Positions 6,337-10,410 of a DNA stretch of 10,410 bases are shown here, in pieces. A program made the position numbers and the translations under genes. Position 1 is the stretch's first letter; the number at the start of each line of letters is the position of its first letter. The notes under the pieces are model-generated. The model worked only from the letters and a program-made list of their open reading frames with translations. It ran no database searches and was not told the DNA's origin. The stretch lies in NCBI GenBank assembly GCA_903887655.1, contig CAISQQ010000476.1, forward strand, positions 1 to 10,410. Direction: 5' to 3'. The DNA is from an uncultured Burkholderiales bacterium (lineage in GTDB: Bacteria; Pseudomonadota; Gammaproteobacteria; Burkholderiales; Burkholderiaceae_C).

Positions 6337-7341
6337 ATGAAAATTCTCATCGTCACCGACGCCTGGGAGCCCCAAGTCAATGGGGTCGTTCGCACGCTCA
6401 CCATGACCACCCAGGAGTTGCGAGCCCTGGGCCATGAGGTGGAGCTCATCACGCCCCAGCTCTTCAAGTCCTTTCCCTGTCCCACCTATCCAGAGATCAC
6501 CTTGGCCTGGGCGGGTAAAACCGCGGTCAAGAGATTGATTGATCGATTCGAACCCGACTGCCTGCACATTGCCACCGAGGGCCCCCTGGGTTGGGCGGCA
6601 AGGGCGGTGGCCATGGAGCGCGGATGGCCTTTCACCACGTCCTATCACAGCCGCTTCCCCGAGTACGTGAACTTGCGTTTCAAGTTGCCCGTCTCGTGGA
6701 GTTATGCACTGCTGCGCCGATTTCACAATGCAGCTCAAGCCAATTTGGCACCCACCCCAGCCATCGTCAATGATTTGTTGGCCAGGGGGTTTCGCTCTCC
6801 ACAAGTTTGGAGTCGAGGGGTGGATTTTGCGCGTTTTAGCCCACAAGGCGAGACCCTTGAAAGGGGCAAGGGTCCGATTTTCTTGCACGTGGGTCGCTTG
6901 GCTGTGGAGAAACAAGTCGATGAGTTTCTAAAGCTCGATTTGCCCGGCGAGAAGTGGGTCGCCGGAGACGGTCCTGAGGGAGAGCGTTTGCGACAAGCTT
7001 ACCCACAAGTGCGTTGGTTTGGGATGCAAAATGCCCAGCAACTCGCCAGCCTCTACAGGGCGGCCGATGTGTTTGTCTTCACCAGTGTGACCGATACCTT
7101 TGGACTGGTGATGCTCGAAGCCATGGCCTGCGGCACACCCGTGGCAGCGCTGCCGGTGCCTGGGCCCATCGATGTGGTCAAGCAAGGGGTGTCTGGGGTG
7201 CTCGATCGAGACTTAAAGGCGGCTTGCTTGGCCGCCTTGGAGATCCCACGCCCGGGCGTCTTGGCGCATGCCATGACCTTCAGTTGGGCTGCGGCTTCGG
7301 CACAGTTTCTCGGGGCTTTGCGCCAGTTGCCAAAGGCGTAA
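6337..7341 (+). CDS. agt: GT4-family glycosyltransferase, probable diacylglycerol glucosyl/glucuronosyltransferase (Agt/SqdX-like)
   Basis: A 334-residue GT-B fold enzyme. The N-terminal acceptor domain begins MKILIVTDAWEPQVNGVVRTL, typical of the MgtA/SqdX/PimB-like GT4 group, with the conserved TSYHSRFPEY at 101-110. The C-terminal donor domain has GRLAVEKQ (186-193) and TDTFGLVMLEAMACGTP (252-268), the acid-x7-acid motif that binds the nucleotide sugar. Directly after a PlcP gene, the likely acceptor is diacylglycerol, giving mono-glucosyl- or glucuronosyl-diacylglycerol as for Agt of Agrobacterium; the converging ugd gene would supply UDP-glucuronate. The sugar used cannot be read from sequence. 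The 166-bp gap after plcP (6171-6336) shows no convincing promoter or terminator; one isolated Pho-like 7-mer, CAGTCAT, lies at 6202-6208. The Shine-Dalgarno is weak (ACGGA about 8 nt upstream). An exopolysaccharide or mannosyl role is the alternative. Confidence 0.8.
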   Translation: MKILIVTDAWEPQVNGVVRTLTMTTQELRALGHEVELITPQLFKSFPCPTYPEITLAWAGKTAVKRLIDRFEPDCLHIATEGPLGWAARAVAMERGWPFTTSYHSRFPEYVNLRFKLPVSWSYALLRRFHNAAQANLAPTPAIVNDLLARGFRSPQVWSRGVDFARFSPQGETLERGKGPIFLHVGRLAVEKQVDEFLKLDLPGEKWVAGDGPEGERLRQAYPQVRWFGMQNAQQLASLYRAADVFVFTSVTDTFGLVMLEAMACGTPVAALPVPGPIDVVKQGVSGVLDRDLKAACLAALEIPRPGVLAHAMTFSWAAASAQFLGALRQLPKA

Positions 7342-7368
7342 CCCAGTCATCGACCAAGATGGCGTGAA

Positions 7369-7390
7369 GGCGCTGCGCAGTCGCAGCGCC
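7369..7390. terminator. Stem-loop between the convergent agt-like and ugd genes
   Basis: GGCGCTGCG (7369-7377) and CGCAGCGCC (7382-7390) form a perfect 9-bp GC-rich stem with a CAGT loop in the 64-bp gap between two convergent genes. No T-run follows on either strand, so it is not a classic Rho-independent terminator, but the position fits a bidirectional transcript end or 3'-end stabiliser. Confidence 0.55.
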
Positions 7391-7405
7391 ATGACCTCCG
7401 TCGCC

Positions 7406-8839
7406 TTACGGTGTGGTGCTCGTCGTGACCGGGGTACTGGGACTTGGCCAGAGCACATCTGAGCTTCTGCGTCCAATGCCCTCGTACACAAAACCCGCTT
7501 GCGCCATGGCAAGAGGCTCGTACAAATTGCGACCATCAAAAATAATGGCTTTCTTCAACGAGGCCTTGATGGTGGCAAAGTTGGGACTCTTGTACTCTTT
7601 CCATTCGGTGAGCACAATCAAGGCGTCTGCACCTTTGAGGTTGTCCATCGCGTGGCTAGAAAAACTCAATCGGCTGAGGTACTCGGGGTGATCGGCCAAG
7701 TCCTCCTTGAAGGCGTGCTCAGCGGCTTGCATGGCCACGGGGTCGTGGGCCACGACCTTGGCGCCACGGCTGAGGAGCTCTTTGATCAAGACGCGCGAGG
7801 GCGCTTCGCGCATGTCGTCGGTGTTGGGCTTGAACGCCAGTCCCCAAACTGCAAAGGTCAGTCCCGCCAAGTTGTTGTCAAAGTAGGCCGTGATTTTTTC
7901 TGCAATGACATGTTTTTGACGTTGGTTGACGGACTCCACCGCCGACAAAATCCGAAATGGAAGACCATGGGAGTTGGCTGTGTATTGCAGGGCTTGAACG
8001 TCTTTGGGGAAACACGATCCGCCGTAGCCGGTGCCGGCATATAAAAAGCTGTAACCAATGCGCGGGTCTGAACCGATGCCTTGTCGCACGGAATCGATGT
8101 CTGCACCGACTCGCTCGGCCAAATTGGCCATTTCGTTCATGAAGGAGATGCGAGTCGCCAGCATCGCGTTGGCGGCGTATTTGGTGAATTCGGCCGAGCG
8201 CACGTTCATCACCAAGGTTCTTTCATGATTGCGATTGAAGGGTGCGTAGAGCTTTCTCATCATCTCCTTGGCGCGAGTGCCCGGTTCATTGTCCTCAATG
8301 CCCAAAACGATGCGATCGGGTCGCATGAAGTCATCCACAGCCGAGCCCTCTTTCAAGAACTCGGGGTTGGAGATCACAGCAAAAGCAGGTCGTTGTGTGT
8401 GCACATCTTTGCCAAAGCGAAGATCGAGTTCGTGCTCAATGGTCGCCTTCACAATGTCGGCCATGCCAATGGGCACCGTCGATTTGTTGACCACCACCTT
8501 GAAATCATTCATCAGTTGGCCAATGCTCTTGGCTGCGGCAATCACTTGTCGAGTATCGGCCGAGCCGTCATCATTGGAGGGTGTCCCCACCGCGATGAAG
8601 ATAATGTCTGCTGACTCCACACTGCGCTTTAAATCGGCGCTGAAGGTAAGGCGCCCGGTCTCGACGTTTTTAAGAATCAGTGCATCAAGGCCCGGTTCAT
8701 AGATGGGGATGTCGCCTGCAATGATGCGAGCCACTTTGGCCTCATCAATGTCAAATCCATGGACATCGTTGCCCAAATCGGCCAAGCACGTGCCCGTGAC
8801 CAAGCCAACGTAACCTGTTCCCATGACGGTGATGCGCAT
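7406..8839 (-). CDS. ugd: UDP-glucose 6-dehydrogenase
   Basis: Oxidises UDP-glucose to UDP-glucuronate with 2 NAD+. The 477 residues cover the whole family: N-terminal Rossmann motif GTGYVGLV (7-14), IYEPGLD, the central SNPEFLKEGSA, EFTKYAANA with the conserved Lys220, the catalytic GGSCFPKD (Cys276), and the C-terminal UDP-binding domain with WGLAFKPNTDDMREAPS and FDGRNLY. The C-terminal tail (SSPSTPVTTSTTP-like, Ser/Thr/Pro rich) is probably disordered. Start ATG 8839 has a good Shine-Dalgarno (GGGAG, about 8 nt upstream). The product may feed capsule or exopolysaccharide, but here it converges on a DAG-glycosyltransferase-type gene and has the best Pho-box array in the window, so supply of UDP-glucuronate for glucuronosyl-diacylglycerol under phosphate starvation is likely. 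It lies 238 bp downstream of psd and appears to have its own promoter. Confidence 0.96.
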   Translation of the reverse strand: MRITVMGTGYVGLVTGTCLADLGNDVHGFDIDEAKVARIIAGDIPIYEPGLDALILKNVETGRLTFSADLKRSVESADIIFIAVGTPSNDDGSADTRQVIAAAKSIGQLMNDFKVVVNKSTVPIGMADIVKATIEHELDLRFGKDVHTQRPAFAVISNPEFLKEGSAVDDFMRPDRIVLGIEDNEPGTRAKEMMRKLYAPFNRNHERTLVMNVRSAEFTKYAANAMLATRISFMNEMANLAERVGADIDSVRQGIGSDPRIGYSFLYAGTGYGGSCFPKDVQALQYTANSHGLPFRILSAVESVNQRQKHVIAEKITAYFDNNLAGLTFAVWGLAFKPNTDDMREAPSRVLIKELLSRGAKVVAHDPVAMQAAEHAFKEDLADHPEYLSRLSFSSHAMDNLKGADALIVLTEWKEYKSPNFATIKASLKKAIIFDGRNLYEPLAMAQAGFVYEGIGRRSSDVLWPSPSTPVTTSTTP

Positions 8840-8902
8840 TGAAAGACTCCCTGATTGTGTTGGTGTTACGCCGAAACCAAAAGCGACCTAGCGTTGAGGG
8901 AA

Positions 8903-8958
8903 ATTGTGAAGTCCACGGGTGAAGATATGATGACAAAAAGATGTCATTTCGTTGACAG
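8903..8958 (-). promoter_or_regulatory. Tandem PhoB-box array and -10 upstream of ugd
   Basis: Read on the minus strand, four 7-mers lie in exact 11-bp phase: CTGTCAA (8958-8952), ATGACAT (8947-8941), TTGTCAT (8936-8930) and TCTTCAC (8925-8919). They match the PhoB consensus CTGTCAT at 6, 5, 6 and 3 of 7; linkers are CGAA, CTTT and CATA, mostly A/T. After a further 10 bp comes a -10-like CACAAT (8908-8903, 4/6), the spacing of the E. coli phoA promoter. This is the strongest Pho-box candidate in the window. No other feature was seen in the rest of the 238-bp gap except a run of eight G at 9052-9059. Confidence 0.7.
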
Positions 8959-9077
8959 TGCTGGCTTGGATGTCAACCTCAAGAGCACTCCCGTGGGTCA
9001 ACGCGCGGTGTGCGCGGTGATCCAATTTTAACCCTGATCGGTCTGGATGAAGGGGGGGGACGCTTGAGACCAGAAGG

Positions 9078-9947
9078 CTAGGGCAAGCGCATCAGGCCTT
9101 GGCCCATGCGCACTCGGTCTCCCACCGACCACGTCGGGAGCATCTCAAAGCCTTGAGGTGCAAACATCAGAATGGTCGAGCCATGCTGGAACCAGCCCAT
9201 TTCTTGACCCTTGTCGAAATGGAGTTCGCAGTCCATTTCAACCGGGCCTTTGTAGTTCAGACTCAAAACAGGCTCAATGCCGTGCACCTTGATGCTGGCC
9301 ACCAGCACCGCTGCTACTGGGATGAGCGCCAAGGTGTGACGACCCTGGGCAATGTCAAATTGCAAAAGTGCGCGCTCGTTTTTACAAAACAGTTTTTCAA
9401 CCCGTTTCAAAGCGATGGGGTTGACATTCCAGGTGTCGCCTGAGAAGTAGCGCATCCTTTTCACCTCACCTTTAAAAGGCGCATGAAAGCGGTGGTACAT
9501 GGCCGACGTGATTCGAATGGTGACATAAGTGCCATTTTGCCAATGGTGGTTGAGGTGCTCGTCACCCAGTAAATCCCTTAAAGTATAGGGGAAACCCTTG
9601 GCTTGAAAGAGTTGCCCTTCTACAATCCGGCCAAACTCACCAATGATGCCGTCGCACGGGCTGGTCACCACCTCCTCACTCGTATCGATGGGGCGGCGGC
9701 CAGGTTTCAATGAGCGGATGAAACAGGCATGCACGCTCTCAAAGTCTGAGTTTTGGGTGTCCTCGAGTTCCAAATCCGTAAAGAGTTTCCACACCCCAAT
9801 GGCCAAGCGGGCAAAAAGCGGGCTTTTGATTTGACTCAAGCGGCCCATGAGGTGGGTGAGTGCAATTCGAGGGATGCGGTTGGTCAGCAAAAAGTTCAAA
9901 TCTTCAGAATTGAATATTTTTAGACCCAAAAAGCCGTTTTTCATCAT
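9078..9947 (-). CDS. psd: Phosphatidylserine decarboxylase proenzyme
   Basis: Decarboxylates phosphatidylserine to phosphatidylethanolamine at the inner membrane. The chain cleaves itself to make a pyruvoyl cofactor. From ATG 9947 there are 289 residues, close to the family. The Asp-His-Ser processing triad is visible: D99 in SPCDG, H155 in YHRFHAP (with H152), and S257 in HGST, where cleavage between Gly256 and Ser257 is expected. E. coli has LGST there; His for Leu is a variation. NGTYVTIRI, LFCKNERALL and KGQEMGWFQHGSTILMFAP also align well with E. coli Psd. An in-frame GTG at 10016 would lengthen it, but those residues are not family-like and would overlap the divergent gene; ATG 9944 is also possible. 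GGA 7 nt before 9947 may be the Shine-Dalgarno. Its product, PE, is a likely substrate of the PlcP encoded nearby. Confidence 0.95.
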   Translation of the reverse strand: MMKNGFLGLKIFNSEDLNFLLTNRIPRIALTHLMGRLSQIKSPLFARLAIGVWKLFTDLELEDTQNSDFESVHACFIRSLKPGRRPIDTSEEVVTSPCDGIIGEFGRIVEGQLFQAKGFPYTLRDLLGDEHLNHHWQNGTYVTIRITSAMYHRFHAPFKGEVKRMRYFSGDTWNVNPIALKRVEKLFCKNERALLQFDIAQGRHTLALIPVAAVLVASIKVHGIEPVLSLNYKGPVEMDCELHFDKGQEMGWFQHGSTILMFAPQGFEMLPTWSVGDRVRMGQGLMRLP

Positions 9948-9971
9948 TTCTTCATCCAAACGTAATAAAAC
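9938..9971 (+). promoter_or_regulatory. Candidate PhoB box and -10 for the gene divergent from psd
   Basis: TTTTCAT (9938-9944) and TCTTCAT (9949-9955) are 11 bp apart with linker CATT, matching the Pho consensus at 5 and 4 of 7. Ten bp later is TAAAAC (9966-9971, 4/6 to the -10). The arrangement is very close to the last two ugd half-sites (TTGTCAT, linker CATA, TCTTCAC). Predicted transcription start is near 9978, ahead of the Shine-Dalgarno at 9987-9991. Caution: the site overlaps the psd start codons, so part of the match (CAT CAT) is ATG ATG read backwards. Confidence 0.35.
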
Positions 9972-9997
9972 TGAACTTTTCAACAAAAGGAATGTAC

Positions 9998-10410
9998 ATG
10001 ATCCCAGATTTTCCACTCACGATGAGTGAATCCGTCATTGGTCTGGCTGTGGTGACTTGGGGTTTGCTCAAGGCCAAGGAGAGGCTGGAATTGTCGTTTG
10101 CCAAAAATCCGTCTCTTGGCGGTCATGTGCGCTGGTCCAAGCGTTTTGCCAGCCAAATCCCTTCTTACTCCTACGATGAGTCCCAATGGTTTGGGTGCGA
10201 TGCTGCCCCCCAAACAGTTCAAGACACCCGACGCCAAGCTTTGCACACCTTGGGCTCTGACCTGGTCGGCCAAAGCCCCGTCACCTTGGCCCATACTGAA
10301 AAAGCCAAGCCCGCTTGTTGCCCGTCAGGGCGGCATCGACCATGCGGCGGGCTTCGTCGTAGAGGCGCGCGTAGTGCGGGCTCGGGGCGGCGGGAGCAGA
10401 GCGCCATGCG
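9998..10410 (+). CDS. Partial gene divergent from psd, unidentified (possibly N-terminus of a PLP-dependent class III aminotransferase)
   Basis: Open from ATG 9998 to the window end without a stop. The start has a good Shine-Dalgarno, AAGGA (9987-9991), 6 nt away. The protein begins MIPDFPLTMSESVIGLAVVT and continues with KNPSLGGHVRWSKRFASQIP, SYSYDESQWFGCDAAP, then RRQALHTLGSDL. I have a weak memory of similar N-terminal stretches (SLGGH, a basic segment, YxYDE, D-x-AP, RR) in a subgroup of class III aminotransferases, but the catalytic part would lie beyond the window and I cannot confirm it. From about residue 102 (near base 10305) the reading turns into an Arg/Gly-rich, low-complexity string that does not look like the same protein; see the tail entry. 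The divergent psd and the Pho-like site suggest a lipid-related or phosphate-regulated role, by inference only. Confidence 0.6.
   Translation, partial: MIPDFPLTMSESVIGLAVVTWGLLKAKERLELSFAKNPSLGGHVRWSKRFASQIPSYSYDESQWFGCDAAPQTVQDTRRQALHTLGSDLVGQSPVTLAHTEKAKPACCPSGRHRPCGGLRRRGARSAGSGRREQSAM
10315..10410. other. GC-rich tail, probable chimeric junction or piece of a foreign minus-strand gene
   Basis: Bases 10321-10410 are 68/90 G+C (76%) by my count, against 35/60 (58%) in 10201-10260. On the minus strand a frame from 10409 gives SPHYARLYDEARRMVDAALT, protein-like and with G or C at most third codon positions, as in a high-GC gene, but it stops at 10281 soon after leaving the GC-rich part. The plus-strand reading across it is Arg/Gly rich. 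This looks like two unrelated sequences joined around 10305-10325. Confidence 0.5.

Noticed and set aside
6289..6915. 208-codon minus-strand frame over the start of the GT4 gene
   Set aside because: The opposite strand encodes a clear GT4 N-terminus; no family features on the minus reading.
9052..9059. Run of eight G between ugd and psd
   Set aside because: A homopolymer in non-coding sequence with no partner structure; could be real or a sequencing artefact, nothing more can be said.
9948..10016. GTG start extending psd by 23 residues
   Set aside because: The extra residues do not resemble Psd N-termini and would run through the Shine-Dalgarno and start of the divergent gene.

Overview
The window reads as the chromosome of a Gram-negative proteobacterium, most likely a betaproteobacterium of the Burkholderiales. 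This rests on the GlmM, PlcP-like, Ugd and Psd protein styles and moderate GC; it is inference, since no rRNA or other marker is present. The last ~90 bases (about 76% GC by my count of 10321-10410) look foreign to the rest and may be a mis-assembled contig end.

Layout. The 3' part of glmM (peptidoglycan precursor synthesis) enters from the left on the + strand. Next on the + strand come btaA (betaine-lipid synthase) with a closely following FemAB/GNAT-like acyltransferase; a small membrane-anchored YkgJ-type cysteine-cluster protein; and a run of olsB-like (ornithine-lipid N-acyltransferase), plcP-like (phosphate-starvation phospholipase C) and a GT4 glycosyltransferase of the diacylglycerol-glycosyltransferase type. 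A stem-loop separates these from two minus-strand genes, ugd (UDP-glucose 6-dehydrogenase) and psd (phosphatidylserine decarboxylase). A plus-strand gene diverges from psd and runs off the right edge.

How the genes fit together. PlcP is known to cut phospholipids to diacylglycerol (DAG) during phosphate starvation. BtaA adds a homoserine head to DAG. Agt-type GT4 enzymes add glucose or glucuronic acid to DAG. Ugd makes the UDP-glucuronate donor. OlsB begins ornithine-lipid synthesis. Together they form a compact island for replacing phospholipids with phosphorus-free lipids. Supporting this, five intergenic regions carry PhoB-box-like 7-mer half-sites spaced 11 bp apart, each followed about 10 bp later by a -10-like hexamer, the architecture of E. 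coli phoA. The array upstream of ugd, with four in-phase half-sites, is the best.

The least explained parts are the GNAT-like gene beside btaA where the methyltransferase btaB would be expected, the YkgJ-type gene, and the unusual N-terminal half of the OlsB-like protein. No tRNA, rRNA, CRISPR array, insertion sequence or att site was seen.
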